From contig NZ_JAUTDO010000009.1 of the NCBI RefSeq assembly GCF_030646165.1, positions 1 through 64,000 on the forward strand: a stretch of DNA of 64,000 nt. Direction: 5' to 3'. Made by a program: the position numbers and the translations under genes. Below, piece by piece: positions 32,958-41,646 of the stretch (position 1 is the stretch's first letter; each line of letters opens with the position of its first letter). The notes below the pieces were generated by a model. That model ran no database searches. It worked only from the letters and a program-made list of their open reading frames with translations, and was not told where the DNA came from. Source of the DNA: Conexibacter sp. CPCC 206217. Lineage in GTDB: Bacteria; Actinomycetota; Thermoleophilia; Solirubrobacterales; Solirubrobacteraceae.

Positions 32958-33955
32958 CACGTCAGTCCGGGCGTGCGCACCGGCGCATCCCAGAGGTCGA
33001 GGATCTCGTCGTCGGCACGCACCAGCGTGACCGACGCGCCCGCCATGTCCAGCGCGGTGACGTAGGACCCCACGAGCGCCCGCGCGACCGCGATGCGATG
33101 CTCGCCGAGGTGCGCGGACAGCTCGCGGAACAGCACCGACAGCTCGAGCGGGTGCGTGGCGCCGAGACCGTTGACGATCACGATCACGCGGTCGCCCTCG
33201 GCGAGGCCCAGCGCGTCGATCAGCGGCTCGGTCAGCTGGCGCTCCAGCTCGTGCGCGGTGCCGAACGGCACGCGGCCACGTCCCCGCTCGCCGTGGATGC
33301 CGACGCCGAGCTCGACCTCGTCGGGTCCCAGCTCGAAGGACGGCTGCGACTCGCCGGGGTGGGCAAGCGAGGCCAGCGCCAGCGCCATCGTGCGAGCGCC
33401 GTCAGCGACCCGCCGCCCGAGCGCCGCGACGTCCGCGAGCGACGCTCCGCGCTCGGCCGCCGCACCGCAGATCTTCTCGACCGCGACGACCGCGGCGGTG
33501 CCGCGGCGTCCGGGGCCGTCGCCGTCGGTGCGCTCGGTCGCCAGGTCGTCGTCGACGAGGACCCGCTCCACGGCGATCCCGTCGGTCGCGACCAGCTCCG
33601 CGGCGATGTTGAAGTTCATCACGTCGCCGGTGTAGTTCTTGACGATGTGCAGCACGCCGCCGCCGTGATCGGCGGCTCGCGTGGCGGCCTCCACCTGGAT
33701 GGCGGTGGGGCTGGAGAAGATCGCGCCCGGGACTGCGGCGTCCAACATGCCCACGCCGACGAAGCCGGTGTGGAGCGGCTCGTGGCCGGAGCCGCCGCCG
33801 GAGACGAGACCGACCTTCTGGCCCGTCGCGGGGACGGCGCGCTCGACGAAGCCCGGCTCGGGCACGTAGCGCAGGAGCTGTGGGTTGGCGAGCGCGAGAC
33901 CTTCGAGCGCCTCGCGCACGTGGTGCTGCTGGTCGTTGATGAATTGGCGTCGCAT
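32954..33955 (-). CDS. dihydroxyacetone kinase subunit DhaK-like
   Basis: Substrate-binding subunit of 333 residues. The hallmark VSGGGSGHEPLHTGFVG is present, with further DhaK motifs IVKNYTGDVMNFNIAAE and NGLGATHPLELSVL. The substrate-binding histidine should be in the GTAHELERQL or related region. It is first in a two-gene minus-strand operon, with a GGCAAG-type promoter about 80 bases upstream. Substrate: dihydroxyacetone or a longer ketose such as erythrulose. Confidence 0.9.
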   Translation of the reverse strand: MRRQFINDQQHHVREALEGLALANPQLLRYVPEPGFVERAVPATGQKVGLVSGGGSGHEPLHTGFVGVGMLDAAVPGAIFSSPTAIQVEAATRAADHGGGVLHIVKNYTGDVMNFNIAAELVATDGIAVERVLVDDDLATERTDGDGPGRRGTAAVVAVEKICGAAAERGASLADVAALGRRVADGARTMALALASLAHPGESQPSFELGPDEVELGVGIHGERGRGRVPFGTAHELERQLTEPLIDALGLAEGDRVIVIVNGLGATHPLELSVLFRELSAHLGEHRIAVARALVGSYVTALDMAGASVTLVRADDEILDLWDAPVRTPGLTW

Positions 33956-34033
33956 GTCTCTCCGTGTAGTTGTGCGTCAGTGCCCGTGCACGCTCACCAG
34001 CCGGCGCTGGAGCCGGCCACGGACATCGCCGCA

Positions 34034-34087
34034 AGGCTAGGCCACGGCGGGCCGCGCGGCCTGCTCTTCCGCGCGTGATTCCTTGCC
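34034..34087 (-). promoter_or_regulatory. GGCAAG-type promoter (copy E) for the dhaKL-like operon
   Basis: Minus strand: GGCAAG (34087-34082), 16 bases, AGCAGGC, 17 bases, CCTAGC with -10 TAGCCT (34039-34034). It has the same spacing as five other copies in the window and TACACGCAG just before GGCAAG. It drives dhaK about 80 bases downstream and lies back to back with copy A. Confidence 0.55.
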
Positions 34088-34146
34088 CCTGCGTGTAGAA
34101 AGCTGCGCGCGCGAGCGAACACCTCGCTGAGCCCCGTGCGCGCAGA

Positions 34147-34200
34147 GGCAAGAAACCCCGCGTGGTCCGCACAGCCGCCCGCGGGGGCAGCAGTTAGCGT
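34147..34200 (+). promoter_or_regulatory. GGCAAG-type promoter (copy A) for the AKR gene
   Basis: GGCAAG (34147-34152), 16 bases, GCACAGC (34169-34175), 17 bases, GTTAGC with -10 TAGCGT (34195-34200). This is the best copy of the shared element. The two upstream blocks are 22 bases apart, two helical turns, as expected for tandem half-sites of an activator next to RNA polymerase. Confidence 0.6.
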
Positions 34201-34266
34201 CGCCATCGAGAGAGAGGGACCGGTCCGCCCGGCGTGGGCGGGCAGTCGATGAATGGAAGGAACGCC

Positions 34267-34299
34267 ATGGAATTGACCAAGCTCGACGCGGTGGCCTGA
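34267..34299 (+). CDS. possible 10-codon leader peptide
   Basis: ATG with GAAGGA about seven bases upstream opens a frame for MELTKLDAVA and stops at 34297-34299, two bases before the GTG start of the aldo/keto reductase. It has a better ribosome-binding site than that GTG, so it could feed ribosomes to it by re-initiation. It may equally be a chance reading frame. Confidence 0.3.
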   Translation: MELTKLDAVA

Positions 34300-34301
34300 C
34301 C

Positions 34302-35255
34302 GTGGACCGGGTCACGCTCACCGCCGACGGTCCCGAGGTCTCGGTCCTCGGCATCGGCTGCAACAACTTCGGCCACAACCCGTTCGGGACGTTCCTGGAC
34401 TACTCCGAGAGCCGCGCCGTGGTCGACGCCGCGCTGGCGGCAGGCGTCACCGCCTTCGACACGGCCGACGTGTATGCCGAGGGCGAGAGCGAGGAGCACC
34501 TCGGGCGCGCGCTGCAAGGGCACCGGGACGGCGTCGTCATCGCGACGAAGTGGGGTTACCCGATGCCCGCTGCCCCGGCGGTGCCGCACGGCCGGGAGGA
34601 GTACGTCCGTTGGGCGCTGGAGGGCTCGCTGCGTCGCCTGCGCACCGACCGCGTCGATCTGTTCGTCCTGCACCGCGCCGACCCGGAGACGCCGATCGAC
34701 GAGACGCTCGGCGTGGTGGCCGAGCTGGTCGCCGAGGGCAAGGTCGGCCGCTTCGGCACGTCGATGTCGAGCGTCACCGAGCTCGAGGCGGCGGCCGCCG
34801 CGCGGACGGCGCGGCCGGAGCTGCCGGCGGTGGCCACCTGCATGTTCCACTACAACCTGTTGCACCGGGACCCGGACGCCGACGTCGTCCCCGCGTGCGC
34901 ACGACTCGGCGTCACGGTGCTGCCGTTCTTCCCGCTCGAGAACGGGCTGCTGACGGGCAAGTACGCGCGCGCCTCCGTCGAGGAGGGGCGGCTGCGTGAG
35001 CAGCTGGCCGACGTCGGCGACGCCACGTGGACGCGGCTCGACGCGCTGCGGGCATTCGCCGACGAACGGGGCGCGACGCTCTTGCAGGTCGCGCTCGGCG
35101 GCCTCGCGCGGCTGCCGGGAGTGGGACCGATCTTCGCGGGCGCGACGCGCCCGGAGCAGGTCACGGCCAACGCCGCGGCGATCGCATGGCGGCCCTCCGA
35201 GGAGGACCTGGCGGAGCTGGGTCGGCTCACGCTGCTGCGAGGCACCGGCGAGTAG
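34302..35255 (+). CDS. aldo/keto reductase
   Basis: AKR of 317 residues starting at GTG 34302 (VDRVTLTADGPEVSVLGIGC). The start matches the N-terminus of the paralogue at 60716 (MRTIKLTEGGPDVSALGFGC). Tetrad: FDTADVYAEG, IATKWGY, FVLHRADP. The NADPH-binding C-terminus reads FAGATRPEQVTANAAAI. The gene is alone between copy A of the shared promoter and copy G of the next operon; the substrate is probably a sugar aldehyde or ketose. Confidence 0.88.
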   Translation: MDRVTLTADGPEVSVLGIGCNNFGHNPFGTFLDYSESRAVVDAALAAGVTAFDTADVYAEGESEEHLGRALQGHRDGVVIATKWGYPMPAAPAVPHGREEYVRWALEGSLRRLRTDRVDLFVLHRADPETPIDETLGVVAELVAEGKVGRFGTSMSSVTELEAAAAARTARPELPAVATCMFHYNLLHRDPDADVVPACARLGVTVLPFFPLENGLLTGKYARASVEEGRLREQLADVGDATWTRLDALRAFADERGATLLQVALGGLARLPGVGPIFAGATRPEQVTANAAAIAWRPSEEDLAELGRLTLLRGTGE

Positions 35256-35306
35256 GCGGACGCGGGGGACGGCGCGGTGCGGGCTCGGAAGGGGCCAGCG
35301 CCAGGA

Positions 35307-35361
35307 GGCAAGGTCTCCTGCGCGCTTTGCACAGCGGCGGCGCCCAGCACCTAGTTAGCTC
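35307..35361 (+). promoter_or_regulatory. GGCAAG-type promoter (copy G) for the RbsABC-type operon
   Basis: GGCAAG (35307-35312), 16 bases, GCACAGC (35329-35335), 18 bases, GTTAGC (35354-35359). GCACAGC and GTTAGC are identical to copies A and B; only the second spacer is one base longer. The binding-protein ATG is 50 bases downstream. Confidence 0.6.
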
Positions 35362-35410
35362 CGAATCGGAGCGTTGGGAGAGACGTGTTGTCGAATACGT
35401 GGAGGAGACG

Positions 35411-36778
35411 ATGGACTCACGAATGAAGCTTCCGGTCGTGGTGGCGGCGCTTGCAGTCCTTGCGCTGGTCGGCGCGGGTTGCGGCAGCGACGGCGGCGCG
35501 ACCACGGCCGGCGCGGGAGCCGACTCGTCGAGCGCGCAGGCGGCGGACACGCAGGCGGCGCAGGCGTCGGCCGGACCCAGAGGACAGTGCGGTGACGTGC
35601 CGATCGGCCCGCTCAAGGATCCCGGCAACCTCGTCGCCCAGCTGCCCGAGAAGCTGCAGAAGTACTACGAGGGCCTGCCCTACCAGATCGACAGAAGCGC
35701 CTACGCGGACTTCAGACCCAGACACGGCCCGCCGTGGACGATCGGCTTCCTCAACGGCCCGCTCGAGCAGCCCTACAACCAGGGCGTCAAGCGTGACGTC
35801 GAGTTCCTCGTCGGCAAGCTGAAGGAGGACGGCCTGGTCAAGGACCTCGTGCTCCGCGCCGCGCCGAGCTACGACGTCGCGCCGCAGATCCAGCAGTTCA
35901 ACTCGCTGATCCAGCAGAAGGTCGACGTCATCATCGTCGAGCCCAACAGCACGACGGCGCTGATCCCGACGATCACGGCGGCCTACAAGGCAGGCATCCC
36001 GACGATCACCACCTCCGGCGTCGTGACGTCGCCCTACGCCGTCAACTGGACCACGAACCCGTGGCTCAACGGCGCGGTGCCGACCGCGTACGTCGCCAAG
36101 AACTACATGAGAGGCACGGGCAACTACCTGCTCGTGCAGGGTCAGGCGACCCAGCCGACCGCCATCGCCGGTCTCGCCGGCATGAAGGCCGCGCTGTCGA
36201 ACTGCCCCGACATCAAGGTCGTCAACGACACGCCGCTGCAGAGCACCTACTCCAACTCGGTCGCCAAGAGCGTCGTGCTTCAGTTCCTGGCCTCGCACCC
36301 GGAGGAGATCGACGGCGTCGGCGACGGCGGCGTGACCTGCCCGGGCATCGTGAGCGCGTTCGAGCAGCTCGGCAGAAGAGTGCCCTACGTCACCAACATG
36401 GGCGCGATCGTCGGCTGCCTGGCCTATCAGAAGGAGCACAAGGACGAGTGGGGCAGCGCGGCCACCGCGTCCGGCGGCTACGAGTTCGACCGGATCCCGA
36501 TCGACATCGCGCTGCGGGTGCTGCAGGGCAAGGGGCCGAAGCTCAACAGCATCATCGGTCAGGGCTACCTGGTCACCAACGACAACATCGACGAGATCGC
36601 GGACTTCCAGAAGCAGGACGGCTTCAACTCCGCCAACGTGAACGTCGGCGAGGCGTTCCCGTACTCGCTGCTGTCGAGCGAGGACCTCGACGGGTACTTC
36701 TCGAGACCGGGGGTCAGAGCGCCTCCCGGCATCGACGAGGGCGAGGCCGAGGGCATCGAGGAGCTGCTCGGCCAGTAG
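35411..36778 (+). CDS. sugar-type ABC transporter substrate-binding lipoprotein
   Basis: Peripla_BP_4-like binding protein of 455 residues, with lipobox Cys24 (VGAGC) and a long Ala/Gln/Ser linker. The mature fold starts at WTIGFLNGPLEQPYNQGVKR; the ligand-cleft region VIIVEPNSTTALIPTITAAY is clear. It is longer than RbsB (about 300). GGAGGAG precedes ATG 35411. Nine of 14 Arg codons are AGA. It is the first gene of a four-gene transporter set under copy G of the shared promoter. Confidence 0.9.
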   Translation: MDSRMKLPVVVAALAVLALVGAGCGSDGGATTAGAGADSSSAQAADTQAAQASAGPRGQCGDVPIGPLKDPGNLVAQLPEKLQKYYEGLPYQIDRSAYADFRPRHGPPWTIGFLNGPLEQPYNQGVKRDVEFLVGKLKEDGLVKDLVLRAAPSYDVAPQIQQFNSLIQQKVDVIIVEPNSTTALIPTITAAYKAGIPTITTSGVVTSPYAVNWTTNPWLNGAVPTAYVAKNYMRGTGNYLLVQGQATQPTAIAGLAGMKAALSNCPDIKVVNDTPLQSTYSNSVAKSVVLQFLASHPEEIDGVGDGGVTCPGIVSAFEQLGRRVPYVTNMGAIVGCLAYQKEHKDEWGSAATASGGYEFDRIPIDIALRVLQGKGPKLNSIIGQGYLVTNDNIDEIADFQKQDGFNSANVNVGEAFPYSLLSSEDLDGYFSRPGVRAPPGIDEGEAEGIEELLGQ

Positions 36779-36786
36779 CGCGGACC

Positions 36787-36820
36787 ACGGGCGGCCCGGC
36801 CGAGCGGCCGGGCCGCCCGT
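36787..36820. other. 15-bp-stem hairpin between binding-protein and ATPase genes
   Basis: ACGGGCGGCCCGGCC pairs perfectly with GGCCGGGCCGCCCGT around the loop GAGC. It begins nine bases after the binding-protein stop and precedes the ATPase by 43 bases. It probably protects or partly terminates the transcript so that more binding protein is made than ATPase. Confidence 0.65.
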
Positions 36821-36863
36821 GCGCGCTGATTCGTCGAGCAGAACGGACGGAGGAGCATCAGAG

Positions 36864-38450
36864 ATGAGTCACGTCGAGAATGTGACGGGAACGGGCGCGC
36901 GCGACGAGCACGCCCTCACGTCGGTGACCGCCGAGCCCGGGATCGTCGTTCGGCTGACCGGCGTGACGAAGGCCTATGGGTCGACGCAGGCCCTGCGGCA
37001 TTGCTCGATCACGCTGAACGCCGGCGAGGTCCACGCGGTCGTCGGCGAGAACGGGTCGGGCAAGAGCACCACCGTCAAGCTGCTGACCGGGATCGCGGCG
37101 CCCGACCGCGGGACCGTCGACGTCGGCGGCACCGTGCGCGCCGCGTTGAGCGGGCCGCGGGAGGCGATGTCGGAGGGCATCGTCGGCGTCTTCCAGAACA
37201 TGATGGTGGTCGACGCCCAGTCGGTGCTCGACAACGTCTGGCTCGGCGCCGACGGGGTCTTGCGCCGCAACGGCGACCTCGCCGAGCGCCGTCCGCGGGC
37301 GGCCGCGGTGCTCGAGCAGCTGCTGGGCAAGGCGCCGGACCTCGACGCCGAGGCGGGAACGCTGCCGCTCAGCGAGCGTCAGACGCTCGGCATCGCCCGC
37401 GCGTTGCTGCGCGAGCCGGCGGTCCTGATCCTCGACGAGGCGACGTCGGCACTGGACATCGCCACGCGCAACCGGCTCTTCGCGGTCCTCAAGCGCCTCG
37501 CGGCGGGCGGCACGGCGATCGTCTTCATCTCGCACCGCATGGACGAGATCGAGGAGATCGGCGACGTCATCACGGTCATGCGCGCGGGGGAGACCGTCGC
37601 GACGGTCCGGCGCGGTGAGATCACCACGTCCGAGATCGTCCGCCTGATGGCCGGCGCCGAGGAGGAGCAGCGCGAGGAGGCCCACGAGTGGCTGGTGGCC
37701 CATCGCGAGCGAGACGCGAGCGCCGCACGACCGGTGCTGCGCACCGACGGGCTCAAGCTGCACGACGGCGCGACGCCGATCGACGAGACCGTCGTCGAGG
37801 GCGAGCTGGTCGGCGTGGCCGGGCTCGAAGGCCACGGGCAGGAGCAGTTCCTGCAGGTCCTGGCGGGCGCTCAGCCGGCGGCGGGGACGGTCACGGTCAT
37901 CGGCGATCGGGAGACCGTGGTGCGGTCGCGCAAGCACGCGTACCGGCTCGGCGTCGCGTACGTGCCGCGCGATCGTCAGACCGACGGCATCTTCGAGACG
38001 CTCTCGATCAACGACAACTTCGCGTTGGCGACGATGAGCGCGGACCGCCGTGGCGGCCTGCTGGCGCGCAGCCGCACGCGCCGCCGGCTGGCCGGCTACA
38101 TCGAGAGCCTGAAGATCAAGCTCGCCGACCCGGCGAACCCGATCTCGACCCTTTCGGGCGGCAACCAGCAGAAGGTCGTGCTCGCGCGCTGGCTGGCGGT
38201 CAACCCGCGGGTGCTGCTGCTGGACGACCCGACGCGCGGGATCGACCCGGGCGCCAAGCGGGACCTCTACGAGCTGCTCGCACGCCTGACGGCCGACGGC
38301 CTCACCGTGGTGATGGTGTCGACGGACGTCGACGAGCTGGTGCAGATGGCCGACCGCGTGATCGTCTTTCGCGAAGGCGCCGTGCACACGCAGATCCCGC
38401 ACGACCAGCTGACCCGCCACTCGCTCGTATCCAGCTTCTTCGGACGGTGA
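36864..38450 (+). CDS. sugar-type ABC transporter ATP-binding protein, two-domain (RbsA family)
   Basis: Tandem ATPase of 528 residues. Domain 1 has Walker A GENGSGKST, a changed signature (LPLSERQTLGIARALL instead of LSGGxxQ) and Walker B VLILDEATSAL. Domain 2 lacks a normal Walker A (GLEGHGQEQF) but has a full signature LSGGNQQKVVLARWL and Walker B VLLLDDPTRGID, as is usual in RbsA proteins. ATG 36864 follows GGAGGAG. It works with the two permeases downstream. Confidence 0.92.
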   Translation: MSHVENVTGTGARDEHALTSVTAEPGIVVRLTGVTKAYGSTQALRHCSITLNAGEVHAVVGENGSGKSTTVKLLTGIAAPDRGTVDVGGTVRAALSGPREAMSEGIVGVFQNMMVVDAQSVLDNVWLGADGVLRRNGDLAERRPRAAAVLEQLLGKAPDLDAEAGTLPLSERQTLGIARALLREPAVLILDEATSALDIATRNRLFAVLKRLAAGGTAIVFISHRMDEIEEIGDVITVMRAGETVATVRRGEITTSEIVRLMAGAEEEQREEAHEWLVAHRERDASAARPVLRTDGLKLHDGATPIDETVVEGELVGVAGLEGHGQEQFLQVLAGAQPAAGTVTVIGDRETVVRSRKHAYRLGVAYVPRDRQTDGIFETLSINDNFALATMSADRRGGLLARSRTRRRLAGYIESLKIKLADPANPISTLSGGNQQKVVLARWLAVNPRVLLLDDPTRGIDPGAKRDLYELLARLTADGLTVVMVSTDVDELVQMADRVIVFREGAVHTQIPHDQLTRHSLVSSFFGR

Positions 38451-38455
38451 CGCAG

Positions 38456-39427
38456 ATGGAACGCATGATGACCGTGCTCCGCACGAACACCTTCGCCTTC
38501 GCGCTCGTACTGGCGATCGCGCTGCTGATCGCCAACATCCTGGTGCTGCCGGCGTTCGGCGATCCGAGCACCTATGAGACGACGCTCGCCGGGCTCGCGC
38601 CGTTCGCCCTCGTGGCGATGGCGAGCACGCCGCAGATCATGAGCGGCGGCGGCGGCATCGACGTCTCGATCGGCCCGCTCGTCGGGCTGATCGGCGTCGT
38701 CTACGCCGTCTACCTGCAGCCGCACGGGCTGGGCGGACCCGAGCTGGCGATCCCGATCGGCGTGCTCCTGGGGGCCGGCGTCGGGGTGCTCAACGGCTTC
38801 AACATCGCCGTGCTGCGCTACCAGCCGGTGATCGCCACCCTCTGCATGTACTTCATCCTCGGCGGCGTCAGCCAGTGGATCCTGCCGGCGGCCCAGTCGA
38901 CCCAGGGCGGGTGGACGGACCACCTGGCCGGTTCGCTGGGACCGATTCCCTACGGATTGATCCTGATCCTGATCCCGCTCGGCGTCTGGGCGGTGCTGCG
39001 ACGGCGCACCTCGTACGTCAGAACGCTGCAGGCGGTCGGCGGCAGCGACCGGGCCGCGCTGACCGCGGGCATCAACGTGGTCCGCGTCCGGCTCATCGCC
39101 TATGGCCTCGGCGGCGCCATCGCGGCAGTGGCGGCGTTCGCGCTCATCGGCCTGACGCGTGGCGCGGACCCGACGATCGGCCAGCAGTACACGCTCGTCG
39201 GCATCGCCGCGGTGAGCCTCGGCGGCACCGTCATGAACGGCAGCCGAGGCGGGATGCTGGGCGGCGTCTTCGGCGCGGCGTGCATCTTCCTGATCCAGAA
39301 CCTGTTGAGCAACCTGGGCGTCGCGCCGACCTGGTTCCAGGTCGCCTACGGAGGCGTGCTGGTGGGCGCAGTCGTGCTCAGCTCGCGCTTCGCGTCCACG
39401 GGCCGCCGCAAGGAGGCACTCGCATGA
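38456..39427 (+). CDS. sugar-type ABC transporter permease, first subunit
   Basis: RbsC-family permease of 323 residues; the family stretch is MSGGGGIDVSIGPLVGLIGV and the C-terminus carries VSLGGTVMNGSRGGMLGGVF. Six bases separate it from the ATPase stop; ATG codons at 38465 and 38468 are alternative starts. It likely forms a heterodimer with the permease encoded at 39424, whose start it overlaps by ATGA. Confidence 0.92.
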   Translation: MERMMTVLRTNTFAFALVLAIALLIANILVLPAFGDPSTYETTLAGLAPFALVAMASTPQIMSGGGGIDVSIGPLVGLIGVVYAVYLQPHGLGGPELAIPIGVLLGAGVGVLNGFNIAVLRYQPVIATLCMYFILGGVSQWILPAAQSTQGGWTDHLAGSLGPIPYGLILILIPLGVWAVLRRRTSYVRTLQAVGGSDRAALTAGINVVRVRLIAYGLGGAIAAVAAFALIGLTRGADPTIGQQYTLVGIAAVSLGGTVMNGSRGGMLGGVFGAACIFLIQNLLSNLGVAPTWFQVAYGGVLVGAVVLSSRFASTGRRKEALA

Positions 39428-40521
39428 GCACCGGCGCCGACACCGGCATGAACGATCCGCTGACCCCGGAGACCGGCCGCTCCGCGGGCGCCGCGCTGCC
39501 CGAACCGAGGCCCCCGGTCCCGCGCGGACGCCTGGGCCTGACCCAGAACCCGCTGTTCGCGCGCCTGGCCTCGATCCAGCGGCGCCTGCCGCTGATGCAG
39601 GCGGCCGCGCTCGCGCTGCTGTTCGCCTACGGCGCCGCGTCGCTCGACGGGTTCTCGCGCTACTCGAGCATCAAGACGATGCTCATCATCGCGGCGTTCC
39701 TGGGCATCGCGGCCGTCGGCCAGCAGATCGTCATCCTGATCGGCGGCGTCGACCTCTCGGTCCCGGCCTTCATCACTGTCGGCAACTTCATGGTCCCGCA
39801 GCTGGCCGGGATCCATGGCTGGCCGTTCGGGCTCGCCGTGGTGGCGCAGATCGTCGTCGCGATCGCGATCGGCGCTGGGACCGGATGGATCTGCAACCGC
39901 TTCAAGGTCGAGCCGCTCGTCGTCACGCTGGGCGTCGGAACGGTGGTGATCGGAGCCGTCGCGGTGTGGACGAACGGCCTCGTGGACGCCGGCGTCCCGG
40001 CGTGGGTCAGCCGGCTCACCTCGCCGGCCACCGACAGCTTCGGCCTGGACATCCCGCCGATCGTCGTGATCTGGGCGGTGATCGCGATCCTGATGGCGGT
40101 CCTCCTGCACAAGACCGTCATCGGCCGGCGCATCTACGCCTCGGGCGCCAACCCGCGCGCAGCGGAGGTCGGGCTGGTCCCGGTGCGCCGGGTCTGGATG
40201 TTCGCCTTCGCGCTCAGCGCGGTCGCGGCCTCGTTCGCGGGGCTGATGCTGGCGGGCTTCAGCGGCACCGGCAACATCCGCATCGGCGACACCTACCTGT
40301 TCTCCAGCCTGGCGTCGGTGATCGTCGGCGGGACCGCGCTGGTGGGTGCGCGCGGCGACTACTGGCGCACCGTGCTCGGCGCGATCCTGCTCACCATGCT
40401 GACGACGATCCTGATCGGCCACGGCCTCGGTCAGGGCGGTCAGCAGGTCTTCTACGGCCTCGTGATCCTGCTCGTGGTGCCGGCCTATGGCCGGGACCGC
40501 CGGACCGCGGACCGGATCTGA
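39424..40521 (+). CDS. sugar-type ABC transporter permease, second subunit
   Basis: RbsC-family permease of 365 residues with a 55-residue Pro/Gly-rich hydrophilic N-terminus, longer than usual. Landmarks are LIGGVDLSVPAFITVGNFMV and VIVGGTALVGARGDYWRTVL. Two different permeases in one RbsA-type operon occur in transporters such as those for autoinducer-2 and rhamnose. The aldo/keto reductase gene starts 42 bases later, probably in the same transcript. Confidence 0.92.
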   Translation: MSTGADTGMNDPLTPETGRSAGAALPEPRPPVPRGRLGLTQNPLFARLASIQRRLPLMQAAALALLFAYGAASLDGFSRYSSIKTMLIIAAFLGIAAVGQQIVILIGGVDLSVPAFITVGNFMVPQLAGIHGWPFGLAVVAQIVVAIAIGAGTGWICNRFKVEPLVVTLGVGTVVIGAVAVWTNGLVDAGVPAWVSRLTSPATDSFGLDIPPIVVIWAVIAILMAVLLHKTVIGRRIYASGANPRAAEVGLVPVRRVWMFAFALSAVAASFAGLMLAGFSGTGNIRIGDTYLFSSLASVIVGGTALVGARGDYWRTVLGAILLTMLTTILIGHGLGQGGQQVFYGLVILLVVPAYGRDRRTADRI

Positions 40522-40563
40522 CGACGGCATGCGCCGACCCCCGTCTCGCTGAGAGAGGAAGTC

Positions 40564-41646
40564 TTGGAATATCGACGACTGGGAGCATCCGGGCTGCGCG
40601 TGTCCGCGCTCGCGCTGGGCACGATGACGTTCGGCGGCGGGCACGGCTACGGCGACGTCGGCCGCCTCGACGTGGACGGCGCGCGCCGGCTGCTCGACAC
40701 CGCGATCGACCAGGGGGTGAATCTGGTCGACACCGCTGACCACTACTCCGCGGGCGGCTCGGAGGAGATCCTCGGAGAAGCGCTCGGCACCCGTCGAGAC
40801 CGCGTTCTGCTCGCGACCAAAGCGCGCTTCGCGATGGGCCCGGGACCGAATGACGCCGGCCTTTCGCGGCATCATCTGATCGCCGCGTGCGAGGCGAGCC
40901 TGCGGCGGCTGCGCACCGATCACATCGACCTCTTCCAGGTCCACGACTGGGATGGGCAGACACCGCTGGAGGAGACGCTCGGGGCGCTGGACGACCTCGT
41001 CCGGTCGGGCAAGGTCCGCTACGTGGGGTGCTCGAACTTCGCCGGCTGGCAGATCATGAAGGCCTTGGGCATCGCGGACGCCCGGCGCCTGCCGCGCTTC
41101 GTCAGCCAGCAGATCTACCTGTCGCTGCAGGAGCGCTCCGCCGAGTACGAGCTGGTGCCGTCGGCCATCGATCAGGGCGTCGGGCTGCTGATCTACAGCC
41201 CGCTGGCCGGCGGCTACCTGACGGGCAAGTACCGTCGCGACGCACCGGTGCCGACCGGCGCTCGCCACGCTGGAGACTGGATCGAGCCGCCGCTCTACGA
41301 CCCCGAGAAGCTCTACGACACCGTCGACGTGCTGCGGGAGCTGGCCGCGGCGCACGCGGTCTCACCGGCGCGCGTGGCAATCGCCTGGCTGTTGGCGCGG
41401 CCCGGGATCAGCAGCGTGATCCTCGGCGCCCGCAGCGCCGAGCAGCTGGCCGACAACCTCGCGGCCGGCGAGCTGAGCCTCGGCGCCGAGGACCATGCGC
41501 GTCTGGAGGCCGTGAGCCGGCCCGCGCTGCTGTACCCGTTCTGGCATCACCGCAACGCGGCCAGCGAACGACTCAGCGAGGCCGACCTGTCGCTGATCGC
41601 GCCACACCTTCACCCATCGAGCACCGAGCAAGGAAGACCGGCATGA
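40564..41646 (+). CDS. aldo/keto reductase
   Basis: AKR of 360 residues of the YajO/VKOR-beta-like class: LEYRRLGASGLRVSALALGT at the N-terminus, tetrad in VDTADHYSAG, LATKARF and FQVHDWD, and C-terminal VILGARSAEQLADNL. It starts with TTG 40564, since the family motif YRRLG follows at once and GAGAGGAAG lies upstream. It overlaps the ThuA gene by ATGA. A sugar dehydrogenase or reductase role is suggested by the preceding sugar transporter. Confidence 0.88.
   Translation: MEYRRLGASGLRVSALALGTMTFGGGHGYGDVGRLDVDGARRLLDTAIDQGVNLVDTADHYSAGGSEEILGEALGTRRDRVLLATKARFAMGPGPNDAGLSRHHLIAACEASLRRLRTDHIDLFQVHDWDGQTPLEETLGALDDLVRSGKVRYVGCSNFAGWQIMKALGIADARRLPRFVSQQIYLSLQERSAEYELVPSAIDQGVGLLIYSPLAGGYLTGKYRRDAPVPTGARHAGDWIEPPLYDPEKLYDTVDVLRELAAAHAVSPARVAIAWLLARPGISSVILGARSAEQLADNLAAGELSLGAEDHARLEAVSRPALLYPFWHHRNAASERLSEADLSLIAPHLHPSSTEQGRPA

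Noticed and set aside
32328..33955. Naming the kinase genes dhaK and dhaL outright
   Set aside because: Homologues in actinobacteria act on erythrulose and other ketoses, and no DhaM or glycerol gene is nearby; the substrate is undecided.
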